Shown: positions 42,559 to 52,031, counted from the stretch's first letter. The stretch: DNA of 64,000 nt from Modestobacter italicus (GCF_000306785.1 NC_017955.1:1116001-1180000), one strand, 5' to 3'. A program made the numbers and translations. Notes: generated by a model from the sequence alone, not told the origin.

Positions 42559-44919
42559 GTGTCGCCGCCGGACCCCCGCGCCGGCTCCGCTCCGCCGGAG
42601 TCGTTCGCCGCGCTGCTCCGACGCCTGCGCGAGGCCCGGGGGCTCACCCAGGAGGAGCTCGCCGCCCGGGCGGGCCTGACCGTGCACGGGGTCAGCGCGC
42701 TGGAGCGCGGCGTCCGCCGCCGCCCGTACCCGCACACCGTCCGGTCCCTCGCCGGGGCGCTGGACAGCTCGGCGGCCGAGCGGGCGGCGCTGCTGTCCGC
42801 CGGAGCCGGCCCCGGTCCGGCCGGGACGCCCGGCCCCGGCGACCGGACCGCCGTCCTGCGGGGGCTCCCCGCGCCGGTGACCGCGCTGCTGGGCCGGGAC
42901 GACGACGTGGCCGCCGTCGCGGCGGCGCTGGTCCGGTCCGACGCCCGGCTGGTGACCCTCACCGGCACCGGGGGCGTGGGCAAGACCAGGCTCGCCCTGG
43001 CCGTCGCGGAGCGCACCGCGACCCGGTTCGCCGACGGCGTCGCGTTCGTCGCGCTGGCCGCCGTGGACGACCCCGCGCTGGTGCTCCCGGCGATCGGGCG
43101 GGTCACCGGCCTGCCCACGGTGGAGGACGGCGACCTGGACGGCCGGGTGGTCGACCAGCTGCGCGGCGCCCACCTGCTGCTGGTCCTGGACAACCTCGAG
43201 CACCTGCCCGGCGCGGTGCCGGTCGTGGCCCGGCTGCTGGAGCAGTGCCCCCGGCTGGGGGTGCTGGCGACCAGCCGGGCGGCGCTGCGGCTCCGCGGCG
43301 AGTGGGAGCACGTCGTCCACCCGCTGGCGCTGCCGCCGACGGCGCCCCGGGACCTCACCCAGGTCGCCTCGGCCCCGGCCGGTGCGCTGCTGCTGGACCG
43401 GGCGCGGGCGGTGTCGCCCGAGTTCGGCAGCGGTCCGGGAGGCGCGGCCGCGGTGGCGGCGCTGTGCCGCCGGCTGGCCGGGATCCCGCTGGCCCTGGAG
43501 CTCGCCGCCGCCCGCGCCCGGGTGCTGGACGCCGCCGCCCTGCTGGAGCGGCTGGACGACGCGATGAGCCGGGACGGCGCCGCGGACCTCCCGCCGCGGC
43601 AGCGCACCATGCGCGCCACGCTGGACTGGAGCCACCGGCTGCTCGACCCGGCCGACCGGCTGCTGCTGCAGCGGCTGGCGGTGTTCACCGGCGGCTGCAC
43701 GCTGGAGGCCGTCGAGGCGGTCGCCGCCGACCTCGCCGACCCCCTCGGGTCGCTGGAGCGGCTGGTCGAGCACTCGCTGGTCGAGGTGTCCGGGGAGGGC
43801 GGGGCGCGCCGCTACGGGATGCTCGAACCGGTCCTGCAGTTCGCCCGGTCGCTGCTCGACGAGCAGGAGGCCCGCCGGGCGCGGACCGCGCACGCGGCCT
43901 TCTACCTCGACCTCGCCGAGCAGGCGGCACCCGGCTACCAGGGCGCCGAGCAGGTGGGCTGGCTGGACCGGGCGGAGCGGGACGCGGCCAACCTGGCCGC
44001 CGCCGTGGAGTGGTGGCTGCAGGCCGGCGACGGCGCCCGGGCCGGCCGGATGGCGTGGGCGCTGTGGCTGTTCTGGTGGCTCCGCGGCCGTCTCCGGCAG
44101 GGCCGCCGGCTGGCCGAGGCCGCGCTCGAGCAGGACCAGCCGGCCGAGGTGCGGGTGCGGACCGTGCTCACCGCCGCGTCGATGGCCTTCGCCCAGGGCG
44201 ACCTGCCGCACAGCGGGGCGCGGTGGGCCGAGGCCGCGGACCTGGCGGTGGCCAGCGGGGACGTCGAGGGCCAGGCCTACGCCTTCGCCGGCCAGGGCCT
44301 GGCCGCGCTCGGCAGCGGCGCCCCGGACCGGGCCGAGCCGTTCTTCGCCGCGGCGCTGGCCGTCGCCGAGCAGGCCGGACCGGCGGCCGACTGGGTCGCG
44401 GCGCTGACCCACGTGTGGCTGGGCACGGTCCGGCAGGTCTCCGGCGACCCGCGCGGCGCCGTCCCGCACATCGAGCGGGGGCTGGCCTCCGCCCGCCGCC
44501 GCGGTGACCGGCTGGCGACCTACGTCGCGCTCTTCGGGCTGGTGCAGGCCGAGCTCGCCGAGGGGCGGCCGGCGGCCGCGCGGGAGCACCTCGTGGAGGG
44601 CATCGAGCTCTCCGAGCAGACCGGCGACCTGGCCAACCTGGCGTTCTTCGTGGAGAGCCTGGCCGTGGTGGAGGGGGCGGCCGGTGCGCACGACCGGGCG
44701 GCGGTGCTGCTGGGCGCGGCGCACGGGCTGCGCGAGCGGGTCGGCTCGGAGGTCTACGGCTACTACCTCCCCGACCCGGCGCTGCGGTCGCGGGCCGAGG
44801 CGCAGGCACGCGCCGCGCTGGGTGATCCCGCTGTCGAGGACGCGCTCGCCACCGGGCAGGACCTCGACGTCCCGGCCGTCCTGGCGCTCGCCCTCCGCCG
44901 GGGCACCCCGACCGGCTGA
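42559..44919 (+). CDS. XRE-HTH / NB-ARC ATPase / TPR regulator
   Basis: A 786-residue STAND-type regulator. Residues 14-75 are an XRE helix-turn-helix (ALLRRLREARGLTQEELAAR, AGLTVHGVSALERGVRR). Residues 108-380 form an NB-ARC ATPase: Walker A TGTGGVGKTRLA, Walker B LLLVLDNLEHL, then GVLATSRAALRL and the GIPLALELAAAR motif. The remaining 400 residues are helical TPR-like repeats. Such proteins act as signal-driven activators of neighbouring genes. It precedes an ABC exporter in the same direction. GTG start 6 nt after TAGGCT (42547-42552). The 224 bp upstream (42335-42558) have no gene or clear terminator. Confidence 0.9.
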   Translation: MSPPDPRAGSAPPESFAALLRRLREARGLTQEELAARAGLTVHGVSALERGVRRRPYPHTVRSLAGALDSSAAERAALLSAGAGPGPAGTPGPGDRTAVLRGLPAPVTALLGRDDDVAAVAAALVRSDARLVTLTGTGGVGKTRLALAVAERTATRFADGVAFVALAAVDDPALVLPAIGRVTGLPTVEDGDLDGRVVDQLRGAHLLLVLDNLEHLPGAVPVVARLLEQCPRLGVLATSRAALRLRGEWEHVVHPLALPPTAPRDLTQVASAPAGALLLDRARAVSPEFGSGPGGAAAVAALCRRLAGIPLALELAAARARVLDAAALLERLDDAMSRDGAADLPPRQRTMRATLDWSHRLLDPADRLLLQRLAVFTGGCTLEAVEAVAADLADPLGSLERLVEHSLVEVSGEGGARRYGMLEPVLQFARSLLDEQEARRARTAHAAFYLDLAEQAAPGYQGAEQVGWLDRAERDAANLAAAVEWWLQAGDGARAGRMAWALWLFWWLRGRLRQGRRLAEAALEQDQPAEVRVRTVLTAASMAFAQGDLPHSGARWAEAADLAVASGDVEGQAYAFAGQGLAALGSGAPDRAEPFFAAALAVAEQAGPAADWVAALTHVWLGTVRQVSGDPRGAVPHIERGLASARRRGDRLATYVALFGLVQAELAEGRPAAAREHLVEGIELSEQTGDLANLAFFVESLAVVEGAAGAHDRAAVLLGAAHGLRERVGSEVYGYYLPDPALRSRAEAQARAALGDPAVEDALATGQDLDVPAVLALALRRGTPTG

Positions 44920-44949
44920 CCCGGCTCCTCGGGGTCGGGGCTCGGGGAC

Positions 44950-44969
44950 GGTTCAGGGTCGGGTCAGGG
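44950..44969 (+). promoter_or_regulatory. 11-bp-spaced direct repeat upstream of ABC exporter
   Basis: GGTTCAGGG (44950-44958) and GGGTCAGGG (44961-44969) are a direct repeat with an 11-bp step, the usual spacing of a dimeric response regulator or activator site. It lies about 85 bp before the exporter ATPase start and just after the regulator gene. The binding protein is unknown. Confidence 0.4.
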
Positions 44970-45053
44970 CGCTCCCCGATGGTCTCGGCCCCGGCGCGTC
45001 GACAGGCTCGTCGTCATGGACACCACACCTCCCCGGCCCGCCCGGAGCGCCCG

Positions 45054-45983
45054 ATGATCGTCGCCCGCGGGCTCACCAAGACCTTCGGCCCCAAGGTGGC
45101 GGTCGACGACCTGAGCTTCACCGTCGAGCCCGGCCGGGTCACCGGCTTCCTCGGCCCGAACGGTGCCGGCAAGTCGACGACGATGCGCATGGTGCTCGGC
45201 CTGGACCGGCCGACCGCCGGCAGCGTCACCGTGAACGGCCACTCCTACGCCGACTCGCCGGCGCCGCTCCGCGAGGTCGGCGCGCTGCTCGAGGCCCGGG
45301 CGCTGCACCCCGGCCGCACCGCCCGCAACCACCTGCGCTGGCTGGCCGCGAGCAACGGCATCCCGCGCACCCGGATCGACGAGGTGCTCGACCTCGTCGG
45401 CCTGGACGCCGTCGCCGACCAGCGGGTCGGCCGGTTCTCCCTGGGCATGGGCCAGCGACTGGGCATCGCGGTGGCGCTGCTCGGCGAGCCGCCGGTCGTC
45501 GTCCTCGACGAGCCGGTCAACGGCCTGGACCCCGAGGGCATCCGCTGGGTGCGCACCCTCGCCCGGGAGCTGGCCGGCCAGGGCCGGACGGTGCTGGTCT
45601 CCAGCCACCTGATGTCGGAGATGGCGCTCACCGCCGACCACCTGCTCGTGGTCGGGCGCGGCCGGATGCTCGCCGACTGCTCGATGGCCGCGTTCATCGC
45701 CGACCACGCCGCCTCCTACGTGCGCGTGCGCAGCCCCCGTCCCGGCGACGTCGAGGCGCTGCTGCGCGGGCGCGGCCTGGAGGTCGACCGGCAGGGCGCC
45801 GAGCTCCGGGTGCAGGGGCTGGACGCCGCCCGCATCGGCGAGCTGGTCGGCGGGGCGGGGCTCCTGCTGCACGAGCTGACCCTGGTGCAGTCCTCGCTGG
45901 AGGACGCCTTCATGACCCTCACCGCCGACAGCGTGGAGTACTCCACCCACCCCGCTCCCCAGGAAGCGCAGGCCACCCGATGA
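45054..45983 (+). CDS. ABC-2 type exporter ATPase
   Basis: A 309-residue ATPase: Walker A GPNGAGKST, Q-loop near EVGALLEARALHPGRTARNH, signature FSLGMGQRLGIAVALL, Walker B VVVLDEPVNGLDPEG, H-loop SSHLMSEM. The LEARALHPGRTARNHLRWLA phrase and the long C-terminal domain are typical of the bacitracin/daunorubicin resistance subfamily. The ATG at 45054 starts directly at the nucleotide fold. The partner permease overlaps as ATGA. Substrate unknown; a self-resistance or lipid-export function is possible. Confidence 0.92.
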   Translation: MIVARGLTKTFGPKVAVDDLSFTVEPGRVTGFLGPNGAGKSTTMRMVLGLDRPTAGSVTVNGHSYADSPAPLREVGALLEARALHPGRTARNHLRWLAASNGIPRTRIDEVLDLVGLDAVADQRVGRFSLGMGQRLGIAVALLGEPPVVVLDEPVNGLDPEGIRWVRTLARELAGQGRTVLVSSHLMSEMALTADHLLVVGRGRMLADCSMAAFIADHAASYVRVRSPRPGDVEALLRGRGLEVDRQGAELRVQGLDAARIGELVGGAGLLLHELTLVQSSLEDAFMTLTADSVEYSTHPAPQEAQATR

Positions 45984-46801
45984 TCGACACCGTCGCCCTC
46001 GACCCGAACCGGCACGTCCCCGGCGCGCGCCAGCACCCCCGGTTCGCCGACACGCTGCACGCCGAGTGGGTCAAGCTGTGGAGCGTCCGGTCGACCCGCT
46101 GGTCGCTGGCGCTGCTGTTCCTGCTCGGCGCCGGGCTGACCACGCTGGTCTGCTGGGCCGCGGCCGACGCGATCGCCTCCGGGGAGGCCGGGGAGGCGGC
46201 GGGCTCGTTCCTCACCTGGGGCCTGATCTTCTCCCAGCTCACCGCGCTGGCGCTGGGCACGCTGGTGGTCACCAGCGAGTACGGCACCGGGATGATGCGG
46301 GCCAGCATCACCGCCGTCCCGCGGCGCGGCGCGATCGTGGCGGCCAAGGCGCTCGTGGTGAGCGGCGTGCTGTTCGTCGCCGGCCTGGTCACCGCGGTCG
46401 CCGGGTACCTGGGCGGCAACTGGTTCCTCGACCGGGCGGGCGTGGGGCTGGCGCTGTCCGACGACGGCGTGCTGCGGGCGCTGCTCGGCAACGGGCTGTT
46501 CCTCGCCGGGCTGGGCCTGTTCGCCGTCGCCACCGGGCTGCTCGTCCGGAACACCGGCGCGGCGCTGACGATCGGCATGGGCCTGGTCCTGGTGGTCGGC
46601 CAGCTGGCCTACGCGCTGCCCGGCACCTGGGGCGAGTGGGTGGCCAAGCTGCTGCCCGGCAACGCAGGCGGCTCGGTCGCGATGGTGCAGCCCTTCACCG
46701 GGGTGGCCCTGGCCCCGTGGACCGGGTTCGCGGTGTTCGCCGCCGAGATCGCCGCCCTGCTCCTGGCCGCGACCCTGGTGTTCCGGCGCCGCGACGCCTG
46801 A
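45980..46801 (+). CDS. ABC-2 type exporter permease
   Basis: A 273-residue membrane protein with six hydrophobic segments. HAEWVKLWSVRSTRWSLALL and LVVTSEYGTGMMRASITAVP followed by RRGAIVAAKALV are the hallmark regions of actinobacterial ABC-2 permeases. Its ATG overlaps the ATPase stop. A very strong terminator hairpin begins 15 bp after the stop. Confidence 0.9.
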   Translation: MIDTVALDPNRHVPGARQHPRFADTLHAEWVKLWSVRSTRWSLALLFLLGAGLTTLVCWAAADAIASGEAGEAAGSFLTWGLIFSQLTALALGTLVVTSEYGTGMMRASITAVPRRGAIVAAKALVVSGVLFVAGLVTAVAGYLGGNWFLDRAGVGLALSDDGVLRALLGNGLFLAGLGLFAVATGLLVRNTGAALTIGMGLVLVVGQLAYALPGTWGEWVAKLLPGNAGGSVAMVQPFTGVALAPWTGFAVFAAEIAALLLAATLVFRRRDA

Positions 46802-46815
46802 AGGAGGACCCCGAG

Positions 46816-46851
46816 GGAGGACCCCGCCGCACGGACGCGGCGGGGTCCTCC
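46816..46851. terminator. strong bidirectional terminator
   Basis: GGAGGACCCCGCCGC (46816-46830) and GCGGCGGGGTCCTCC (46837-46851) form a perfect 15-bp stem with a 6-nt loop between the convergent exporter permease and CrtI-like genes. Confidence 0.85.
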
Positions 46852-46852
46852 G

Positions 46853-48346
46853 TCACGCCGGCCCGACCAGGCCGGCGACGATCTCGGCGGACAGCAGCAC
46901 CAGCGGCAGCCCGCCACCGGGGTGGGCCGAGCCGCCCACCAGGTAGAGCCCGGGCAGCGGCGAGGCGTTCGCCGGCCGCAGGAACGCCGCCCGGGCGCCG
47001 TTGCTCGAGGTGCCGTAGATGGAGCCCCCGGGGCTGCCGGTCTCCCGCTCCAGGTCGGCGGGGGTGCGCACCACCCGCCAGCGGACCCGGTGCCGGACGT
47101 CCAGCCCCCGCTCGGCCAGGACCGCCAGCACCCGGTCGGCGTAGCCGTCGGCGAGCCCCGGGGCGTCCCAGTCGACGCCGCTGCCGGGCTCGTGGCGGGG
47201 TGCGTTGACCAGCACGAACCACGACTCGCTGGCCGCGTCGGGCCGGGTCGCCGGGTCGTCGGGGGCGCTGACGTAGACCGTCGGGTCCTCGACCGGCCGC
47301 TTCGGCCCGCGCCGGCCGAACAGCGCGTCGAACTCGGCGTCGTAGCGCTCCGGGAACAGCACGGTGTGGTGCGCCAGACCCGGCGTCCGGCCGTCGAGCG
47401 CGAGCAGCAGGACGAACCCGGAGAACGAGGGCTCGACCCGGCGCAGCGCCGCCCGGGCCCGGCGCACCGGCGCCCGGCGGGGGAGCAGCCGGCCGTACAG
47501 GGCGGCGGCGTCGGCGTTGCAGACGACGACGTCGGCCGGCAGCCGCTCGCCGTCGGCCAGCCGCACCCCGGCCGCGCGCCCGCCGTCCACCAGCACCTCG
47601 GCCACCGCGGCGCCGGTGCGGACGACGGCGCCGCGTTCCACCGCCCGCTCGGCGACCGCCTCCGGCAGCCGGCGCAGCCCGCCGCGGACGTACCAGGAGC
47701 CGAAGGCCTGCTCAACCCACGGCACGGTCAGCAGCGCGGCGGGCGCCCACCGGGGGTCCGAGCCGGAGTAGGTGGCGTAGCGGTCCAGCAGCATCCGCAG
47801 CCGCGGGTCGGTGAGGTACCCGCGGCCGACGCCGCGCAGCGTCCGCCCGGGCGCGATGGTGCGCAGGTCGGCGGTCCGCCGGGCCATCCGGGCCAGCGTC
47901 GCCGCGCCGGCCAGCGGCGAGCGGAGGAACGGCTGCTCGGTCGCCCGCCACATCGCCTCGGCGCGGGTCAGCAGCGCCGACCACTGGGCGCCGCGCCCGG
48001 CGCCGAGGTCGTCGTCCAGCCGGGCGGCGATCCCGTCGAGCCGGCCGGGCACCGCGGTCGTCGTCCCGTCGGCGAACCGGTAGGCGACGGCCGGGTCGAG
48101 CCGCTGCAGGTCCAGCACGTCGGCCAGCGGCGCCCCGGTCGCGGCGAAGAGGTCCGCCAGGACCTGGGGGAGGGTGACCAGGCTCGGCCCGGTGTCGAAG
48201 CCGTGCCCGTCGCGGGCGTACCAGCCGAGCTTGCCGCCGACCTGCGGCGCCGCCTCGACCACGGTCACCGCGTGACCGCCGGCGGCCAGCCGGGCCGCAG
48301 CCGCCAGCCCGCCGAGACCCGCACCGACGACGACGACCCGGGCCAC
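46853..48346 (-). CDS. CrtI-like phytoene/carotenoid desaturase
   Basis: A 497-residue FAD enzyme. It begins MARVVVVGAGLGGLAAAARL, with the flavin loop and then VTVVEAAPQVGGKLG, and ends GLYLVGGSAHPGGGLPLVLL, the C-terminal motif of CrtI-type desaturases and carotenoid oxygenase relatives. It would desaturate or oxidise a carotenoid precursor at the membrane, but no crtB, crtE or cyclase gene is in the window, so the step is unclear. The start is GTG 48346, 7 nt after TACCGT (48359-48354); an in-frame GTG at 48355 overlaps that box and is less likely. Confidence 0.87.
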   Translation of the reverse strand: MARVVVVGAGLGGLAAAARLAAGGHAVTVVEAAPQVGGKLGWYARDGHGFDTGPSLVTLPQVLADLFAATGAPLADVLDLQRLDPAVAYRFADGTTTAVPGRLDGIAARLDDDLGAGRGAQWSALLTRAEAMWRATEQPFLRSPLAGAATLARMARRTADLRTIAPGRTLRGVGRGYLTDPRLRMLLDRYATYSGSDPRWAPAALLTVPWVEQAFGSWYVRGGLRRLPEAVAERAVERGAVVRTGAAVAEVLVDGGRAAGVRLADGERLPADVVVCNADAAALYGRLLPRRAPVRRARAALRRVEPSFSGFVLLLALDGRTPGLAHHTVLFPERYDAEFDALFGRRGPKRPVEDPTVYVSAPDDPATRPDAASESWFVLVNAPRHEPGSGVDWDAPGLADGYADRVLAVLAERGLDVRHRVRWRVVRTPADLERETGSPGGSIYGTSSNGARAAFLRPANASPLPGLYLVGGSAHPGGGLPLVLLSAEIVAGLVGPA

Positions 48347-48510
48347 GCCGCCCACGGTAGCCAGCCGGCCGGCGGGGTCACCGGCCTCCCTCGTCCGGGT
48401 GGGGGACCGAACCGGGCGCCCACCCTCCGACGAAGGAGGGGACGAGGCCGCACCGGCCTCCTGCGGCGGGTGAGCCCCCGCGCAGCAGCTGCTGACCCCT
48501 GGAGGGCCTC

Positions 48511-48969
48511 GTGTCGACCCACTCCGCCACCGGCCGGGCACCGTCCGGCACCACCGACCTGCTCCGGCTGGCCGCCCGCGTCGTCGGGGCGGTCTTCCTC
48601 CTCGTCGGCGTGCTCGGCTTCGTGCCCGGCATCACGACCCATTACGGCGACATGAGCGCCGCCGGCCACCACTCGATGGCCATGCTGCTGGGCATCTTCC
48701 AGGTGTCGGTGCTGCACAACGTCGTGCACCTGCTCTTCGGGGTGGCCGGGCTCGCGCTGTCGCGCAGCTGGGTCGGCGCCCGGGCGTACCTGGTCGTCGG
48801 CGGCGTCGTCTACCTCGTGCTCTGGGTGTACGGGCTGGTCGTGGACATGGGCAGCCAGGCCAACTTCGTCCCGCTGAACAGCGCGGACAACTGGCTGCAC
48901 CTGCTGCTCGGCGTCGGCATGATCGGCCTGGGCGTCGGGCTCTCCCGCCGGCGCGGCGTCCGCGCCTGA
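48511..48969 (+). CDS. DUF4383 membrane protein
   Basis: A 152-residue four-helix membrane protein. LGFVPGITTHYGDMSAAGHH and VSVLHNVVHLLFGVAGLALS, then NSADNWLHLLLGVGMIGLGV are the conserved parts of DUF4383. Function unknown; such genes are often stress-induced in actinobacteria. The GTG has GGAGG 7 nt upstream. Transcribed alone, with a hairpin 7 bp after the stop. Confidence 0.9.
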   Translation: MSTHSATGRAPSGTTDLLRLAARVVGAVFLLVGVLGFVPGITTHYGDMSAAGHHSMAMLLGIFQVSVLHNVVHLLFGVAGLALSRSWVGARAYLVVGGVVYLVLWVYGLVVDMGSQANFVPLNSADNWLHLLLGVGMIGLGVGLSRRRGVRA

Positions 48970-48975
48970 TCCGGG

Positions 48976-49021
48976 GTGCGCTGGTCGTCGTCCCCCCTCC
49001 CGGGCACGACGACCAGCGCAC
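48976..49021. terminator. hairpin between DUF4383 gene and ABC permease
   Basis: GTGCGCTGGTCGTCGT (48976-48991) pairs perfectly with ACGACGACCAGCGCAC (49006-49021), a 16-bp stem with a 14-nt loop between convergent genes. Confidence 0.85.
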
Positions 49022-49026
49022 GACCG

Positions 49027-50052
49027 TCAGTGCAGGTCGCGGCGGCTGAACAGGACGACGCCCACGCCGACGACCGCCGCGGTGACCAGGGTCAGGAAGA
49101 CCGCCGCCTGGCCGCTGCCCAGCAGGTACTCGACCGGCTGGTAGGCGCCCTGGGCGTCGACGCGGTCGCCGAGGTACAGCGTCAGACCGTCGGGGAGCAC
49201 CAGCGCCGCGGCGTTGTTCGTCAGCAGCCACGGCTGCCAGGCCGGCCGGAGGGCCCGGACGGCGTTCTCCACGATCGCGACGTAGACGAACGCGACACCG
49301 GTCGCCGCGCCGGTGTTGCGCAGCAGGTTGGTCAGCCCGAACCCGAGCAGCCCGCCGACCACCGTGAGCAGCACGCCGCGGCCCTGCGTCCCGAGCAGCT
49401 CGGACCAGAAGCCCGCCGGCGGGGTCACCCCGTCGCCGACCACCGCCTGCAGCAGCGTCGCCAGGCCGAGCCACAGCGCCTGCGCCAGCAGCCCGAGCAC
49501 GGCCGCGGCGACCGCGGTGACCAGCAGCTTGGCGGCCATCACCCGCGGACGGCGGGTCTCCCAGAACAGCAGCGCCACCATCGACCGGGTGGACCACTCG
49601 GCGCCCACGAAGGTGCCGCCGACGAGGAAGGCCAGCGCCGCGGCGAGCGCGGCCACCGACACCGCGCCGGTGGTGCCGTCCGCGGACAGCGAGAACGGCT
49701 CCGGCTCGAGGAACAGCGACAGCGGCAGCTGGTCCGCGGTCGCCGGTGGGCCGCACCAGTCGTCGGGGGCGACGTCGGCCGGGCGGAGCGGGTCGGCCAG
49801 GCACTGCTCCCGGCCCTGGTCGGCCAGCTCGATCTGCTCCTGCTGGGTGGCCCGGGCCTCGGCCAGCCGCTCCGGGGTCGGGGTCTCGAAGGCCACCAGC
49901 GAGACGACCAGGGCTGTCACCCAGCCGGCCAGCGCGAGCAGCAGCAGCACCCGGATGGACCGGCGGGCCAGGAAGCGGTGGGCCTCGGCGCGCAGCAGCC
50001 CGCTGAACGGCCCGGCCGGCGCGGCCGGCGGCGGGGTGAGCACGGCGCTCAC
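49027..50052 (-). CDS. ABC-2 type transporter permease
   Basis: A 341-residue membrane protein with about six hydrophobic segments. A first helix at residues 33-55 (SIRVLLLLALAGWVTALVVS) is followed by a 90-residue extracytoplasmic loop with two cysteines (REQCLADP, DDWCGPP) that could form a disulfide. FVGAEWSTRSMVALLFWETR and RRPRVMAAKLLVT are typical ABC-2 features. The GTG start overlaps the ATPase stop (GTGA). It is a second exporter, distinct from the one at 45054. Confidence 0.85.
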   Translation of the reverse strand: MSAVLTPPPAAPAGPFSGLLRAEAHRFLARRSIRVLLLLALAGWVTALVVSLVAFETPTPERLAEARATQQEQIELADQGREQCLADPLRPADVAPDDWCGPPATADQLPLSLFLEPEPFSLSADGTTGAVSVAALAAALAFLVGGTFVGAEWSTRSMVALLFWETRRPRVMAAKLLVTAVAAAVLGLLAQALWLGLATLLQAVVGDGVTPPAGFWSELLGTQGRGVLLTVVGGLLGFGLTNLLRNTGAATGVAFVYVAIVENAVRALRPAWQPWLLTNNAAALVLPDGLTLYLGDRVDAQGAYQPVEYLLGSGQAAVFLTLVTAAVVGVGVVLFSRRDLH

Positions 50053-50963
50053 GCGGGTTCCGCCGTCAACGCCAGGAACGCGCTCTCCAGGTCCGCGGCC
50101 ACCGGCGTCAGCTCCTCGAGGTAGTGGCCGTGCTCGGCGAGCAGCCGGGTGACCTCGCCGGGGGCGCGCACCGCGGAGACCAGCAGCGCGTCGTCGGCGG
50201 GGCGGACCCGGTACCCGGCCGCGGTGAGCACCGCGGCCGCGGCGGCGCGGTCGGGCACCCGCAGCCGCACGTCACCGGAGGAGCGGCCGGCGAGCACCTC
50301 GCGGACCGGGCCGGAGGCGATGCACCGCCCGCGCGCCATGATCGACACCGAGTCGGCGACCTGCTCGATCTCGGCCAGCAGGTGCGAGCTGAGCAGCACC
50401 GTCGTCGAGCCGTCGGAGCCCAGCCGCCGGATGAGCTCGCGCACGTCCTTGATCCCGGCCGGGTCCAGCCCGTTGCTCGGCTCGTCGAGGACGAGCAGCG
50501 CCGGGCGCTTGAGCAGGGCGGCGGCGATGCCCAGCCGCTGCTTCATGCCGAGGGAGTAGCCGCCGAACCGGTCGTCGGCGCGGTCGCGCAGCGCGACGAC
50601 GTCGAGCACCTCGTCGACCCGGCCGCGGGGCAGGCCGGCCGTCTCGGCCAGCAGCCGCAGGTTGCGCCGGCCGGAGAAGCCGGGGAAGAACAGCGGCGTC
50701 TCGACCAGCGCGCCGACGCCGCCGATCACCTCGGGGAGCCCCGCGGGCACCGGCCGGTCCAGCAGCCGCACCTCGCCGGCGTCGGCCCGGACCAGCCCGA
50801 GCAGCACGCGGATCGTCGTCGTCTTGCCCGAGCCGTTGGGGCCGAGGAAGCCGTGCACGCCGCCGGACCCGACGACCAGGTGCAGGTCGTCCAGCGCCTT
50901 CTGCGGCGGCCTGCCCCGCCGGGTGTAGCTCTTGCTCACCGCGTGCAGCTCGACGGCCGGCAC
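50049..50963 (-). CDS. ABC transporter ATPase
   Basis: A 304-residue ATPase with Walker A GPNGSGKTTT, signature YSLGMKQRLGIAAALL, Walker B LLVLDEPSNGLDPAG and H-loop SSHLLAEI, plus the C-terminal regulatory part of drug/lipid exporters. The start is GTG 50963, with AGGAGG 8 nt before it; an upstream in-frame start would add 22 residues of no similarity. Pairs with the permease at 49027. Divergent from the App1-like gene at 51065. Confidence 0.91.
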   Translation of the reverse strand: MPAVELHAVSKSYTRRGRPPQKALDDLHLVVGSGGVHGFLGPNGSGKTTTIRVLLGLVRADAGEVRLLDRPVPAGLPEVIGGVGALVETPLFFPGFSGRRNLRLLAETAGLPRGRVDEVLDVVALRDRADDRFGGYSLGMKQRLGIAAALLKRPALLVLDEPSNGLDPAGIKDVRELIRRLGSDGSTTVLLSSHLLAEIEQVADSVSIMARGRCIASGPVREVLAGRSSGDVRLRVPDRAAAAAVLTAAGYRVRPADDALLVSAVRAPGEVTRLLAEHGHYLEELTPVAADLESAFLALTAEPA

Positions 50964-51064
50964 CAGGGCCTCCTCGGGAGTGGACGGACGCTGCACCGTG
51001 GCACAGCGGCCGCCCCGGGGGAACCGCATCCGCAGGCGTGTCCGGCCCCTGGCAGGCTGCCGGG

Positions 51065-52024
51065 ATGCCCTCGCTGCCCGCCCTGGCCCGCCGCGCCGAC
51101 GCCGCCACCCGCGAGCTGCTCTCCAGGGCGGCCCGTCGGGCCGGCTGGACGCCGACCGTGCTCGCCCATCCCGGCTACGGCAGCGGAGGCCGGGTGCGGG
51201 TGCTCGGCCGGGTGCTGCTCGCCCCGGCCGCGGCCCACCCGGAGGACCGGCGGGCGGTGCCCGGCTGGCAGCGGTTCCTGACCCTGGAGAGCGCGGCCGC
51301 GGAGGTGGTCGTCGAGGTCGCCGGCACCCGCTCGGTGGTGCGCAGCGACGACGACGGGCTGATCGACGCGACGCTGACCCTGGAGCTGCCCGACGTCGGT
51401 GCGCTGCCGGTGCGGCTGACCGCGGGGGAGCGCAGCTCCGCGGCGGTGGTCCACCTGGCCTCGCCGGACGCCGCGCGCGGCGTGGTGTGCGACATCGACG
51501 ACACCGTGCTGGTCACCGGGATCGCCACGCCGCTGCGGGCCGCCTGGCGCACCTTCGTGCTGCCGATGACCCGGCGGGAGCCGGTGCCGGGGATGGCCCG
51601 GCTGCTGCGCGAGCTGACCTCCGGGGCGCCGCACGTGCCGGTGGTCTACCTGAGCAACGGGCCGTGGAACCTGGCTGGCCCCCTGGCCCGGTTCCTGGAG
51701 GCGCACGACTTCCCGCCCGGCGCGCTGCTGCTCACCGACTGGGGCCCGACCCCGACCCGCTGGTTCCGCGACGGGCAGGCGCACAAGCGGGCCTCGCTGC
51801 AGCGGCTGGCCGACGACCTGCCCGGCGTGCGCTGGACGCTGGTCGGCGACACCTCTGAGCACGACCCCGCGCTGTACGGGGAGTTCGCCCGGGCCCGGCC
51901 GGACCGGGTGCGTGCCGTGCTGCTGCGGGACACGGCGGCCCCGGCCCGCGTCGAGCACCTCGGGTCGGTGCCGGTGGTCTACGGCCCGGACGGCGACGCC
52001 ATCGCCGCAGCACTGCCCGACTGA
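51065..52024 (+). CDS. App1/DUF2183-type phosphatase-like protein
   Basis: A 319-residue protein. GVVCDIDDTVLVTG is the DxDxT motif of HAD-like App1 phosphatidate phosphatases (DUF2183), with VVYLSNGPWNLAGPLARFLE (second motif), AHKRASLQRLADD (Lys) and TLVGDTSEHDPALYGEFA (final acidic pair). Residues 1-145 are a beta-rich domain common to the family. It likely dephosphorylates phosphatidate or a related lipid. ATG start with a CAGGCT box 6 nt upstream (51053-51058). A dispersed hairpin element follows 7 bp after the stop. Confidence 0.86.
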   Translation: MPSLPALARRADAATRELLSRAARRAGWTPTVLAHPGYGSGGRVRVLGRVLLAPAAAHPEDRRAVPGWQRFLTLESAAAEVVVEVAGTRSVVRSDDDGLIDATLTLELPDVGALPVRLTAGERSSAAVVHLASPDAARGVVCDIDDTVLVTGIATPLRAAWRTFVLPMTRREPVPGMARLLRELTSGAPHVPVVYLSNGPWNLAGPLARFLEAHDFPPGALLLTDWGPTPTRWFRDGQAHKRASLQRLADDLPGVRWTLVGDTSEHDPALYGEFARARPDRVRAVLLRDTAAPARVEHLGSVPVVYGPDGDAIAAALPD

Positions 52025-52031
52025 ACGATGC

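Noticed and set aside
42100..44724. 874-residue open frame on the minus strand over the STAND regulator
   Set aside because: No domain or motif; the plus-strand frame has Walker A/B and HTH motifs.
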